DNA of 44,434 bases from Anaeromusa acidaminophila DSM 3853 (GCF_000374545.1 NZ_KB894594.1:68596-113029); one strand, 5' to 3'. Shown: positions 32,558 to 41,970, numbered from the stretch's first letter. The notes: a model not told the origin generated them from the sequence alone. Made by a program: numbers and translations.

Positions 32558-33211
32558 TTGAAAACGATCGTTGTTGCAAATATTAAAGGCGGAGTAGGGA
32601 AAAGCACCATTTCAGCGAACTTAGCCATTGCTGCAGCACAAGAAGGGTACTCCGTCTTATTGGTTGACTCCGACCCACAAGGCAGCACCATGGCATTCCA
32701 TGAACTGCGTGTCGAAACCCTGGGGGAGAAGAACACGATCCAGGCGGTGGCCATTACTACTCCAACCATCAATAAGGTGGTTCCTTCGTTCAACAACTTT
32801 GATTACGTGATTGTTGACGTCGGCGGCAGAGAGACGCAGGTTTTGCGTTCGGCTATTTTAGCAGCTGCAAAAGGAATTTTAATTATTCCTACAGCACCCT
32901 CTATGTATGACATTTGGGCCACAGAAGATACCTTTAGGATTCTCGAAGATTCGAGGGTCTATGCAGATATTAACGCCTGCGTCTTTTTCAATATGGTAAT
33001 GAGTAATACCGTAATTGCGAAGGAATCGCACGAATCCATGAAACAGCTTTTGGATCAGTATAATCTATATAGTCTCAATTCAACCTTATCTGTTCGCCAA
33101 GACTATAAACGTTCTTTAACAGAAGGCCTTGGCGTTATTGAATATGCTCCTAAAAGCAAATCGGCAGAAGAGGTAAAGGCATTGTTCAAAGAGATCGAAA
33201 AATTAATCTAA
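32558..33211 (+). CDS. parA: ParA-type partition ATPase
   Basis: 217 aa. Deviant Walker A KGGVGKST (residues 9-16), DSDPQGST switch near 40, and YVIVDVGGRE Walker B-like near 84. Small single-domain ParA with no N-terminal HTH, as in type Ib partition. TTG start with GGAGG 8 nt upstream; the longer ORF from 32477 begins in the promoter. Segregates plasmid copies with the following gene. Confidence 0.92.
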   Translation: MKTIVVANIKGGVGKSTISANLAIAAAQEGYSVLLVDSDPQGSTMAFHELRVETLGEKNTIQAVAITTPTINKVVPSFNNFDYVIVDVGGRETQVLRSAILAAAKGILIIPTAPSMYDIWATEDTFRILEDSRVYADINACVFFNMVMSNTVIAKESHESMKQLLDQYNLYSLNSTLSVRQDYKRSLTEGLGVIEYAPKSKSAEEVKALFKEIEKLI

Positions 33212-33234
33212 TATAGAGAAAGGAGTTCTGCTCT

Positions 33235-33717
33235 ATGGCACTTCCACAAAAGCCGCGAGGCAGTAGCACTCTTCCTCGTCAAACAGAAGCCGAATTCATT
33301 TTACAAGGTTCAAGCCGAATTAACACCAACCAACCATCAATAATTGATCCAGAAGATGATGCACTTTTAAATATTGACGATAACCCCTCGTCAACACTGC
33401 AATTGAAAATGGCAGCCGATTTGATCGAACTCATCGATATTGCTTTTAATGCCCAATCGGAAGATAAAACCATGCGCTTGTTCGTAGCCAAAGCCTTATT
33501 GCAAAAAGTTAAGAACAAGACAGGTATGGAAACCATGCTTCCCGGGTGGGAGGTATATTTAGATTACAAAAACAAACCTTCACGAATTAAGGGCGCCGAA
33601 ATCACCAACGAGCTGCGCAACTTAATCAAGAAGATGGTTAAACACCATAAAACCAATATCTACGAATACGGTGGGCTAGCCATGCTGGAAGAGTTAAATC
33701 GCCGCGGTGCCATATAA
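33235..33717 (+). CDS. Putative partition partner, 160 aa
   Basis: Follows parA by 23 nt with AGGAG before the ATG, as a centromere-binding partner would. Not a classical ParB: no ParB nuclease motif. N-terminus is a polar, Pro/Gln/Ser-rich tail that could stimulate ParA; C-terminal 80 residues are basic and helical (NELRNLIKKMVKHHKT), likely DNA-binding. Function inferred from context only. Confidence 0.65.
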   Translation: MALPQKPRGSSTLPRQTEAEFILQGSSRINTNQPSIIDPEDDALLNIDDNPSSTLQLKMAADLIELIDIAFNAQSEDKTMRLFVAKALLQKVKNKTGMETMLPGWEVYLDYKNKPSRIKGAEITNELRNLIKKMVKHHKTNIYEYGGLAMLEELNRRGAI

Positions 33718-33718
33718 A

Positions 33719-33763
33719 AAACAAGCCTTTTGGGAACTCCCCAAGAGGCTTGTTTTTTTGTTT
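33719..33763. terminator. Bidirectional terminator between par and repB
   Basis: AACAAGCC hairpin with GGCTTGTT and T-runs on both sides; shared by the convergent par operon and repB. Confidence 0.8.
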
Positions 33764-33768
33764 TGTTT

Positions 33769-35157
33769 TTATTTTGTTTTTTTGTTTGTTTTTGGAACAA
33801 TGCCCACGGTAAGCAGGTAGGTTTTAAACATGTTTTCGTGAGCCGGGTGGTTTTTCTCAGGAGCAAAGAATTGTCCCCATCCGTCTGGACTTGTTCGCTG
33901 AAGATACTCTTTGCATTGATATCGTAGTGCTAGTATGGTTTCCGCATCGATACTATTTAGAAAATTGTTTACTCGCTCCATATCTTCCTTCGAGACTTCA
34001 TTGGGGAGTAATGCCAGTTGTTCTTCGTGTTGAGCTTGAATGGTAAGCTCAATTGTTTTTTTGGTTTCCTCTTGCTGCGCTTCTTGTTCCTTCTTTTCCC
34101 CAAACCAATCTTCCTGTACTGCAGCAACAATAAATCCTGACTTTGATTCGATTGGCTTAGCGCTTTTGTCTATGGCTTTTAAAGCATACTCCAGGTTGTT
34201 TCTGATGTGTTCTACAGGGTATTGTTTTACCCACTTCCGGCTGATGCTCTTATAAACGCCATGAGCTTTTAATAGCGTAACAATATCCTCCACCGGATCT
34301 CCCGTTGAAAGCCCCGCTTCGGCAGCTGCTTTACGTTTTTTTCGTGGCGATGGCTGAAAGGGGAGAATATCATCGTCTTCATCGTTGGTAATATCCTTGT
34401 TTAGGAAGATTGTAAAATAAATACGATGAATGGCTCTTCCAAGCTTTTCTTCACGATATTCGAATGCCAATTCGGTGCTCATTTTCATTTCTTTTTGAGC
34501 TTGATGAATCACACGTTTTCGGAAATTATCATATACTTTATACTCGTGCGGCTGAATTCCAAACATTTCTCTCAATTCAGCAACCGTATAATCACATGTA
34601 TTTTTCTTAATATTTCCCGTTTGAGAGTCAATCCAAAAGTTTTTGCGCATCAACTCATACATTCGTACAGAATACGTACTGCGAAGACTCCATATAGACC
34701 GGAACTGATACTTCGTAAACTTGGGAAGGTTTAAAAAATAGGTCTTAAGTTGATCATGCAATTGCAAACTCACGGTCCGATCTTTGGAGTTCACCTGCGC
34801 TAGCGTAAACCAAGGCACGCGTGGCCGGTCTTTAATTTCCAGGTTTTTGTTTGGAAGATAGACGAAGCGCTCTTGCATTTGAAAGATGGTTTTACGCAAA
34901 TACTCGTATTTCCGATTACTTGTGCTCTCACCCATAATTCGCGTAGCATCACTAAAAGAGAACGTATAGGTTTTAAGAACATCGTCATCTGGATTGATAA
35001 GAGAAATAACATATGATAACAGCTTAATTTCATAGAGTTGCAGCGAATACTGCGCTTCCACCAGTTCAGGACTCTTTACTATGTAATTGTCTAGATTATT
35101 ATCGGAGTACGGAATTAGCTCAACTCCTATATCACTAACAATCGACGATCCATTCAC
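33769..35157 (-). CDS. repB: Rep_3-family plasmid replication initiator
   Basis: 462 aa. N-terminal half has the Rep_3 tandem winged-helix fold: YSLQLYEIKLLSYVISLI near 45, KTIFQMQERFVYLP, then FRSIWSLRSTYSVRMYELMR near 135 with the second wing YTVAELREMFGI near 190. It should bind the iterons at 35.27-36.27 kb and open the origin. The C-terminal 180 residues (charged, low complexity, then a helical end) are unusual for the family, which is often about 230-350 aa. GTG start with GGAGG 7 nt upstream. Confidence 0.93.
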   Translation of the reverse strand: MNGSSIVSDIGVELIPYSDNNLDNYIVKSPELVEAQYSLQLYEIKLLSYVISLINPDDDVLKTYTFSFSDATRIMGESTSNRKYEYLRKTIFQMQERFVYLPNKNLEIKDRPRVPWFTLAQVNSKDRTVSLQLHDQLKTYFLNLPKFTKYQFRSIWSLRSTYSVRMYELMRKNFWIDSQTGNIKKNTCDYTVAELREMFGIQPHEYKVYDNFRKRVIHQAQKEMKMSTELAFEYREEKLGRAIHRIYFTIFLNKDITNDEDDDILPFQPSPRKKRKAAAEAGLSTGDPVEDIVTLLKAHGVYKSISRKWVKQYPVEHIRNNLEYALKAIDKSAKPIESKSGFIVAAVQEDWFGEKKEQEAQQEETKKTIELTIQAQHEEQLALLPNEVSKEDMERVNNFLNSIDAETILALRYQCKEYLQRTSPDGWGQFFAPEKNHPAHENMFKTYLLTVGIVPKTNKKTK

Positions 35158-35484
35158 GGGAGTCCCTCCTAATATAAATCGTTAAATCTTGTATCATTGT
35201 ATCAAACATCACTAAAAACTAAAAGCGTGATTATTTCTATATTCATTGCTACTACGAAATGATAAAATCCTCTTTTTGTGAGTTTTAAAGAAAGATTTGA
35301 ACGTCCATAGCGGCATTATATCTGGCTTTGTTAAAATACCATCCCATCCTCATACTCCTCATTATGTGAGTTTTGATTCCTCATTCCGTGAGGTTTTGGT
35401 GCCAAAATTTATTTTTCCCAACTCTCTTTTGGCTCTTAATCCTTGCACTATCGACAAAATTTTCCCCATTTAGTGATACTTAGA

Positions 35485-35520
35485 AGAAGACTACATTGAG
35501 CCAGTGTAGTCTTCTTTTTT
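35485..35520 (+). terminator. Terminator inside the origin region
   Basis: AGAAGACTACA hairpin and TTTTTT between iterons 4 and 5. Confidence 0.75.
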
Positions 35521-36425
35521 CCCCATTTAGTGATGGTTTAACAAGGGCGTAATTTGCATTCATTTCCCCTTTTAGTGAGTTTATTACAAAAAATTATATT
35601 TTTGCCATTTTTTGGATTGTTTTTCTTTCCAAAAGGAACCTTTTCCTCCTCAATTTGTGAGTTTTATTTCCCCATTCCGTGAGTTTTAGAAGGAAAAAAT
35701 CCAGTATTATCAAGAGCATTGGCAGCCCCTTATAAATACAATATGAAAATAAAGAAGTCTTTCCTCATTTAGTGATTCTTTTTAAATCTCATCTTTTTTG
35801 TCTTTAGAATAAAACTCCCCAATTAGTGATGTTTTTATCCCCATTTTGTGAGCTTTAGGAGATACCACTCCAGTGTTTCCGGGCTTTGTCGCCCTCCTTA
35901 TAATTACATTAGAAAAAACGATTCCTCTTTTAGTGAGTATTCTTCTTGCAAGCAGTACCAAAAGCACTCCTCATTTTGTGAGTTTTAGTTCCCCATTTAG
36001 TGATTTTTAGCCCCAAAAAGTCCTTTTATATCAAAGGCTTCAGGCCCCCTTATATATACTATTTAGGAAAATCAATAAAAATACTCCTCATTTAGTGATA
36101 CTTAATAATGCTTTGACCTTAATTCCTTAAATAGTGAGTCATGTTCCCCAAAAAGTGAGATTAAACTCCCCATAAAGTGACAGTGGAACCCCCAAAAAGT
36201 GAGTTTGATTTCCCCAATCAGTGATTCTACGTCCCCAAATAGTGAGTGATACCACCCCTTTTAGTGATTTTTAGAGTAAAAGAAGCCAGTAATTTCGCGG
36301 CTTCCCGGCTCTCGTATATATACTATCTACTTAAGCTAAAATAAGCTTACTTAGTAAAGCTGCAGATTTTTTTTAAAAAAGTAACGAAGAAATACGTCCC
36401 CACGCCTAATTTTTGATTTCATCTC

Positions 36426-36440
36426 CGTATACTAAAAAAA
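36426..36440 (+). promoter_or_regulatory. Promoter motif of the envelope operon
   Basis: CGTATACTAAAAA, with flanks nearly identical to the GGDEF promoter (22 of 25 positions), about 33 nt before the first gene. Confidence 0.5.
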
Positions 36441-36465
36441 AGACCACTTTTGGGAGACGATGTAG

Positions 36466-37083
36466 ATGTCCATTGTTAGCACGAATCGATACACTACACT
36501 CTTTTACGGACTACATGCCTACCTTTGCTATCTCCAAATTATGGGTCATCTTAGAACCTATCAGTTTGCCTACTTAGCTATTGCTGAGCTTTGCTTTTTT
36601 ATCTGGCTCCAGTCATTACTCGAATTGAAAGATTGGAATACGTTTCACCCTTTGATGGAAAAAGAGTTCTCTAAACGCTTGCGTTCGTTAGGGTTGGAAC
36701 AAGTTGGTTTTTATCATGGCTCTACTGTTTATGCCGGTTCCGGCGGAATCATCTTTGTTAAGCCGTATTATGCCCCCGGAGTTAGAGATGAAAACTTCGG
36801 TTTAATTATGGGCCCTCACAACGCAGCCTGTGAACTAAGCACGCATCAAGAAATGATAGCGCTTAAGAAAGAAGTTACGACGATAATTGGAGATCAAGTG
36901 CCTATATATTGCATAGCACTATTTTCAAATTCCACTTTTTTGACGTGCCCGTTTTACAACGGAAAATATTATAGTTTAACACTCCGAGAAAATATGCATT
37001 TATTTATAAAAACCTATATTTCAAGTCAAATTTTTCCGAATCAAATCACCATGGCATGTAAAAAACTGGAGGAAAGTGCATGA
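36466..37083 (+). CDS. Membrane protein, weak NERD-like C-terminal part
   Basis: 205 aa. Hydrophobic stretches near residues 15-50 form one or two membrane helices; the cytoplasmic part contains GGIIFVKPYYAPGV and VPIYCIALFSNST, the second resembling the last strand of NERD-type nuclease-like domains, but the usual active-site motif is not seen. GGGAG before the ATG. First gene of the envelope operon; its stop overlaps the omp85 start by 4 nt. Confidence 0.65.
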   Translation: MSIVSTNRYTTLFYGLHAYLCYLQIMGHLRTYQFAYLAIAELCFFIWLQSLLELKDWNTFHPLMEKEFSKRLRSLGLEQVGFYHGSTVYAGSGGIIFVKPYYAPGVRDENFGLIMGPHNAACELSTHQEMIALKKEVTTIIGDQVPIYCIALFSNSTFLTCPFYNGKYYSLTLRENMHLFIKTYISSQIFPNQITMACKKLEESA

Positions 37084-38759
37084 GACTTTGCAAAAGAAAC
37101 TCCCATAAAGCTGCATATCGCAAAGGGTTATCGCTTCTTCTAGCTGGATTAGTTCCGCTTATGGGACTAACCTGGAGCACGGCTGCCGATGCGGAAACAG
37201 CACCAACGGTATCAAATGTCTATATCGTTGGAACAGAGACCATTGAAGCTAAAACACTGATGCCATATGTGACAGGTACTCAAACGGGCAAACCTTTGGA
37301 TACTAAGCTGCTACAGGCGGATCTGGATCGGTTGATTGCAAGTGGCATGGTAGACGAAGTAAAAGCCAAAATTGTTCCCATGGGGGAAGGGTGCACCGTT
37401 TTTTTGCATGTAACGGAAGCTCATGAGATAAAAAAAGTATCGGTTGAAGGCGCCAAGGTTTCGGATAAAACAACCTCGCTAAAGCAGGGGGATACGTTAA
37501 CGCATGACAAGCTGAAAACGGAAACAGAGCGTATCAACAAAGAGCTGAAGGATAAGGGAAGCTTAGCTGAAGTTACCCAAGTTAAATTTGATGGCGATGG
37601 AAATGTTAAATTCGTCGTTGAAGAAAAAATCATGTCAAAAGTCGAATTTCAAGGCTTAAAAAAGACGAAAGAGTGGTTAGCGAAAAAATTAGTCAGCTTT
37701 TTAAAACCAGGGAAAACGCTATCCAAAAAAGATATCGATAAAGCACTGAACAAGTTAACAGATAGCGGCTATTTCGACAAGGTTCATGCGGAACTGGTCC
37801 CAGATGCAAAAAAAGGGGAATTTATACTGCGTTTTGTAGTCACTGAGCCATTAAGTGGAGAATGGCGCTTTGGTGGAGGAACCAGCACAAGGTCCGGCAC
37901 TTTTTTGACGGGCTCAGTGAAAGAAAACAATCTTCATGGAGAAGGCAAAGAAGTGAGTGCTGCTATTCGGTATAACCCGGATGACTCTGAATATAGCCTT
38001 AGATACAGAGATAACTTTTATCATCAGAGTAATGATTCTTTGGCCTTGGGCCTTTGGAAAACTCACTTTAAGGGGACTGTTGATGGTAATAGTTATACAG
38101 AGGGAACGCAGGGAGGGTCAATTTATTATGAAAAAGCGTTGCATGATGATCCACGGTTTAAATTTACTACCGGCGTAAGAATGGAAACGCAAACGGTTGA
38201 AGAGAATACGACTAGTAGGAGAGATGTATTAAGAGTTTTGAGCTTGGGCTATATAGCTGACACCACTGACGATACCAAAAACCCAACCAAGGGATCTATT
38301 GTTGATTTAAAACTGGACAACGGGTTGAAAATCTTAGGTGGGACCGTCTCGTTCGAAAAGTTCAAATCCGTTATTAGGCATTATATGCCGCTAGACGAAA
38401 AAGGGAAAACGTCCCTGGCATTTCGTTTTACCACGCAATTAGCCGGCGGAGATCTACCTACCGCCGAACAGTTTTCACTTGGTGGTGAAAAAGCGGTAAG
38501 AGGTGTGGAAGAATATAATCTTCGAGGAACTGGAGGTGCTGTGTTAAATGTGGAATATCGAAGAAATTTGTCCGATGCAGTACAAGCCGTTTTATTTGGC
38601 GATGCAGGTCGTTCTTGGGGCTTGTCTTCTTCGAAAGCCGCTGCAGGGGTTGGCGTTGGTGTAAGAATTAAAACCGGTATGGGCATTATGCGATTTGATG
38701 TCGCAAAGTCTGGAAGTAGACCGACACAATTTATTTTTGGGCTAGGAAATAGCTTTTAA
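37080..38759 (+). CDS. Omp85/BamA-family outer-membrane protein
   Basis: 559 aa. Signal peptide ending about ADAETAP (residue 38). Three POTRA domains (about 42-115, 116-190, 191-265), then a 16-strand barrel (270-559). The signature loop is GGEKAVRGVEEYN near 470 (normally VRGF/VRGY), and the last strand ends in Phe. This is shorter than host BamA, so a specialised TamA/BamA-like or two-partner secretion-type transporter is likely. It proves a diderm host. Plasmid copies of this family are rare in my knowledge. Confidence 0.92.
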   Translation: MRLCKRNSHKAAYRKGLSLLLAGLVPLMGLTWSTAADAETAPTVSNVYIVGTETIEAKTLMPYVTGTQTGKPLDTKLLQADLDRLIASGMVDEVKAKIVPMGEGCTVFLHVTEAHEIKKVSVEGAKVSDKTTSLKQGDTLTHDKLKTETERINKELKDKGSLAEVTQVKFDGDGNVKFVVEEKIMSKVEFQGLKKTKEWLAKKLVSFLKPGKTLSKKDIDKALNKLTDSGYFDKVHAELVPDAKKGEFILRFVVTEPLSGEWRFGGGTSTRSGTFLTGSVKENNLHGEGKEVSAAIRYNPDDSEYSLRYRDNFYHQSNDSLALGLWKTHFKGTVDGNSYTEGTQGGSIYYEKALHDDPRFKFTTGVRMETQTVEENTTSRRDVLRVLSLGYIADTTDDTKNPTKGSIVDLKLDNGLKILGGTVSFEKFKSVIRHYMPLDEKGKTSLAFRFTTQLAGGDLPTAEQFSLGGEKAVRGVEEYNLRGTGGAVLNVEYRRNLSDAVQAVLFGDAGRSWGLSSSKAAAGVGVGVRIKTGMGIMRFDVAKSGSRPTQFIFGLGNSF

Positions 38760-38773
38760 AAGGGGCGTGAACA

Positions 38774-39472
38774 ATGCAAAAGTTAAAGATTTTTGGATGG
38801 GCTGCGGCAACTTCATTTTGGTTTATGGTGTATGATTTTGCTTTCCGCTACGAAACCAGTGACTTCATTATTTTTCTCGGTGCTTTTTTGGCTTTGATCG
38901 TATCGGTCGTAATGGGGAGTATTTGCTTTGTTGGTCTAATGCAGAAAACAGCGGAAGTGTTGTTTGAAGTAGAAGACGAAGATAGCGATGTCAAAATGGC
39001 GATTCAAAAATACACTCTCCGGACCGGTATGTTTTTTGTGGTGTATTTGCTTTTGAAATATGCGATTGAAGGGTTCAATCTTTCCCCAATTCTCTTCATG
39101 GGCCTTATGTCTTTTTTATCCGTAACATTGGTGTTTGGACTGTTTAGTATTATCTACAAGGAAAGCAGCATGAAAGAAGCCTGTTTAGATTTGTTTGATA
39201 CGGCCCAGGCCAATATTGGAAATTCGTTGCTGTTTATCATTTTGAATTACGTTTTGATGGTATTTTTGTATTTCTTGGTCTTCACTATTAACGATTTCGT
39301 ATCGATGGGCGGCTTGCCGAGAATTTTGGGAATTGGGCTTACCTTCTTGATTTGGACCTTCGTTCTTAACGGCTGGTCTTATTGGGGTGGAAAGTTATAC
39401 ATTAGAGCCAATGCGGCGAATGGCCAAGCGGTTACGCAGACCGAAGAAGAGGATGAATATTATAATGACTAA
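38774..39472 (+). CDS. Polytopic membrane protein, 232 aa
   Basis: About six membrane helices (for example FIIFLGAFLALIVSVVMG, FFVVYLLLKYAIEGF, LLFIILNYVLMVFLYFLVF). No known transporter motif. Acidic C-terminal tail (TEEEDEYYND) inside or outside the cell. AGGGG site before the ATG. Placed between the Omp85 and PilT genes; may be the inner-membrane partner of the system. Confidence 0.8.
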   Translation: MQKLKIFGWAAATSFWFMVYDFAFRYETSDFIIFLGAFLALIVSVVMGSICFVGLMQKTAEVLFEVEDEDSDVKMAIQKYTLRTGMFFVVYLLLKYAIEGFNLSPILFMGLMSFLSVTLVFGLFSIIYKESSMKEACLDLFDTAQANIGNSLLFIILNYVLMVFLYFLVFTINDFVSMGGLPRILGIGLTFLIWTFVLNGWSYWGGKLYIRANAANGQAVTQTEEEDEYYND

Positions 39473-39498
39473 TTTTTGGTTAAAGAAAGGAGAGTTTC

Positions 39499-40677
39499 AT
39501 GGATTCCAACGATAAACAAATTGCCAAAGAGATGATGGAAAGCCTTTTGATTCAAGCTTGTAAACAAAGAGCTTCAGATCTATTACTTACAGTTGGCGCA
39601 GAGCCAACTTTTAGAATTGATGGGAAAATCGCAAGGCTCCAACACGATAAATTGCGCCCGGAAGATACAAAACGAATTTTTGATTACTATGTTGGATTAT
39701 CTGAGGAACTGAGCCTCCGCTTTAAGGAACGGGGAGATGTAGATTTTAATATTCCAATAACCAATGTTGGACGTTTTCGGGTCAATGCCTACAAACAAAG
39801 AGGTTCGTATGCTTTTGCAGCTCGAGTCATTCACCCACGTCCCCTTACGTTGCAAGAGTTGGGAATGCCGGATATTTTTACGTCTTTTGCCAACCGGCCT
39901 AACGGATTGTTAATCATAACGGGGCCAACCGGTTGTGGTAAATCAACTACGTTAGCGTCCATTGTAGATTATATAAACGAGACACGAGATGGGCATATCA
40001 TTACGTTAGAAGACCCAGTAGAATATTTGCACTTTCATAAACGATGCAATGTAGACCAGCGGGAAATTCCTTCGGACGCTGCATCGTTTCAAAATGGATT
40101 GAGAGCGGCCTTGCGCGAAGACCCGGACGTGATTATGTTGGGGGAAATGCGCGATGCCGAAACAACCTTAACGGCCATAGAAGCCGCCGAAACAGGTCAC
40201 TTGGTATTATCCACGCTCCATACGGCGAGTGCTCCAGAAGCATTTAGCCGAATCATCAGTGTAACACCACCGGAGTACAGGGAAAAAATATGTAATCAGT
40301 TATCAAATGTACTGATCGGCGTAGTTGCTCAACAAATTTTCCCTAAAAGACATTCTTCTGGGCGTGTAGTTGCACTGGAAATTATGGTAGGGACTCATGC
40401 TATAAAAAGTATAATCCGCGAAAACAAACCAGAACAGCTGCAAGGCCAAATTGAAACGGGCGAACGGTATGGAATGGTTGAAATGAAAAAAAGCATTGAG
40501 GACTTGGTTCGTAACGATATCATAGAAAAAAAATACCTTGAAATTTTCATGGATCAAAATGCGAGAATGAAACAATATGAAGCGCAACCGCCACGGTCGC
40601 CCTTATTTACTAGTTCCGAGACAGAAGCGCAACTTAGTAGAAATACAAGTATCTTGAACCGATGGAAAAGAAGTTAA
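39499..40677 (+). CDS. PilT-type secretion/retraction ATPase
   Basis: 392 aa. N-terminal PAS-like domain (SDLLLTVGAEPTFRIDGKI), Walker A GPTGCGKST near residue 142, Asp box ITLEDPVEY near 168, Walker B PDVIMLGEMRD near 212, and His box STLHTASAPE near 240. These match PilT, which retracts type IV pili. Length is close to normal plus a 40-residue C-tail. No pilin or PilB lies in the window, so it may power another envelope machine. AAAGGAG before the ATG. Confidence 0.9.
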   Translation: MDSNDKQIAKEMMESLLIQACKQRASDLLLTVGAEPTFRIDGKIARLQHDKLRPEDTKRIFDYYVGLSEELSLRFKERGDVDFNIPITNVGRFRVNAYKQRGSYAFAARVIHPRPLTLQELGMPDIFTSFANRPNGLLIITGPTGCGKSTTLASIVDYINETRDGHIITLEDPVEYLHFHKRCNVDQREIPSDAASFQNGLRAALREDPDVIMLGEMRDAETTLTAIEAAETGHLVLSTLHTASAPEAFSRIISVTPPEYREKICNQLSNVLIGVVAQQIFPKRHSSGRVVALEIMVGTHAIKSIIRENKPEQLQGQIETGERYGMVEMKKSIEDLVRNDIIEKKYLEIFMDQNARMKQYEAQPPRSPLFTSSETEAQLSRNTSILNRWKRS

Positions 40678-40696
40678 CTAACAGGGAGGAATAATC

Positions 40697-41500
40697 ATGA
40701 TTTCAAGAAAAGTGATTGCCGCAACGGTGTTGGGGACTATGCTTGCAGGGTCCACGGTAATGGCGGCCCCTAATGATGACGAATTGATGATTCGTCCGTA
40801 TTCGCGAACATCAATCGATTTGTCAGAAATGAAAAATCCAAATTCAGCGTTTGTATCGGCTAAAGAAGCTCAAACCGCGACAGCCTCTGTTCCTACCCCT
40901 TCGGTACCAGAAGCATCTAAGCCGGCCGCGGTATCGGCAATAACTGACATTAACGTATCAACCAGCACTTCTAACACCTCGCCTACGGCAAAGCCCCAAG
41001 TTCCCTTGCAATCGACGGACACAACAAAAAACACGAAAACCGTCGCAACAACGACTGCCGCTGAAAAAGTCAATGATACTAAAACAACGGCAGTTAAAGA
41101 AGAAAAGCCTAAGAAAAAATCAGGCGGCATTTGGGGCTGGTTTTCTCGAATCTTTACCACCATTAAAGAGGCCATCGTAGGCAAGCCAAAAGAAGAAAAG
41201 AAAGAGATTAAGCCGGCAGCGCAGCCTGTTGAAATGACCGATAATGAGAAAAAACAAGTGGCGCAATTGGGAGCCATGCCGGTTGTTTATGGAGCTGATG
41301 TCAAACCGGCCGTTGCTACCACGGTCAATACAGCCCAGCCGCAAACCTTTACTTATGGAGCAAAAGAGGCGGATGCGGAACGGAAAGCTAAAGAAGCAGA
41401 ATACGTTGTGCAACCCAGGACGTCGCTGTTAGATCAGCAAACGGCAGCCATCAATGCTCCGGAAAATAAAATGAAATTGCAGTGGTATCAATCGAATTAG
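40697..41500 (+). CDS. Exported low-complexity protein, 267 aa
   Basis: Signal peptide (MISRKVIAATVLGTMLAGSTVMA, cut about residue 23-24). Residues 60-140 are Thr/Ser/Pro/Ala-rich, a flexible linker; residues 140-170 (KKKSGGIWGWFSRIFTTIKE) form an amphipathic helix. C-terminus is polar. Likely a periplasmic or surface structural part of the envelope operon. Followed by a terminator. Confidence 0.75.
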   Translation: MISRKVIAATVLGTMLAGSTVMAAPNDDELMIRPYSRTSIDLSEMKNPNSAFVSAKEAQTATASVPTPSVPEASKPAAVSAITDINVSTSTSNTSPTAKPQVPLQSTDTTKNTKTVATTTAAEKVNDTKTTAVKEEKPKKKSGGIWGWFSRIFTTIKEAIVGKPKEEKKEIKPAAQPVEMTDNEKKQVAQLGAMPVVYGADVKPAVATTVNTAQPQTFTYGAKEADAERKAKEAEYVVQPRTSLLDQQTAAINAPENKMKLQWYQSN

Positions 41501-41516
41501 GTAAATGATTGAATTA

Positions 41517-41556
41517 GAAAAAAGCGCAATGGCATGTTAGCTATTGCGCTTTTTAG
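41517..41556 (+). terminator. Terminator of the envelope operon
   Basis: AAAAAGCGCAAT hairpin with ATTGCGCTTTTT; ends the five-gene unit 36466-41500. Confidence 0.9.
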
Positions 41557-41568
41557 GAGGTTGAATTA

Positions 41569-41931
41569 ATGAAAAAGAAAAAACTTAGTCCTCTTGCTGC
41601 CGCTATCGTGGAAGGATTAAACGAGGCAATTTCTTATGTAAATGGAGAACATGTTCAAGGTTTTCATGCTGTTGAAGTATCTGAAAATAAAATAAAAAAC
41701 CAGAAAACGATTACACTAAATATCAAAATTCTATTAAACAAAATCGATGATTGGGATAAAAAAGTAGGGGCTCAAATGTTACTTGATCTCTATAGCAGCG
41801 GGGTAGTAATTTTACCAAAAAAAGAATATGATAATATCATGGAAAATCTTCTAATTAGAAGCAATCCAGAAGATTATAGGAGACTTATTGAATCAATCCA
41901 TCAGTTTGAATCGAGCAAGATGAATAAATGA
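41569..41931 (+). CDS. Hypothetical protein, 120 aa
   Basis: MKKKKLSPLAAAIVEGLNEA onward; mixed alpha/beta, C-terminal charged helix. AGGAGG before the ATG. Not recognised; the start recalls small regulators of plasmid genes. Lies before an antitoxin-like gene, but no known toxin motif is seen. Confidence 0.65.
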   Translation: MKKKKLSPLAAAIVEGLNEAISYVNGEHVQGFHAVEVSENKIKNQKTITLNIKILLNKIDDWDKKVGAQMLLDLYSSGVVILPKKEYDNIMENLLIRSNPEDYRRLIESIHQFESSKMNK

Positions 41932-41970
41932 TAAACTATTTACTTTTTATATGAAGGGAGCGTGGTATGT

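Larger units (their letters stand above)
35158..36465. repeat. Origin region: 22 iterons and four larger modules
   Basis: 1.3 kb with no gene. Twenty-two GTGA-centred iterons, all in the same direction, consensus CCCCATTTAGTGAGTTTTA with loose ends, cores from 35278 to 36264. Cores 16-22 (36134 to 36264) recur every 21-22 bp, two turns of the helix. Between iterons are four copies of a module that begins CCAGT (or CC) and ends in an AT-rich block such as TTATAAATAC (35701, 35870, 36022, 36286). AT-rich blocks fit unwinding sites. A plus-strand hairpin terminator lies at 35485-35520. Confidence 0.93.
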
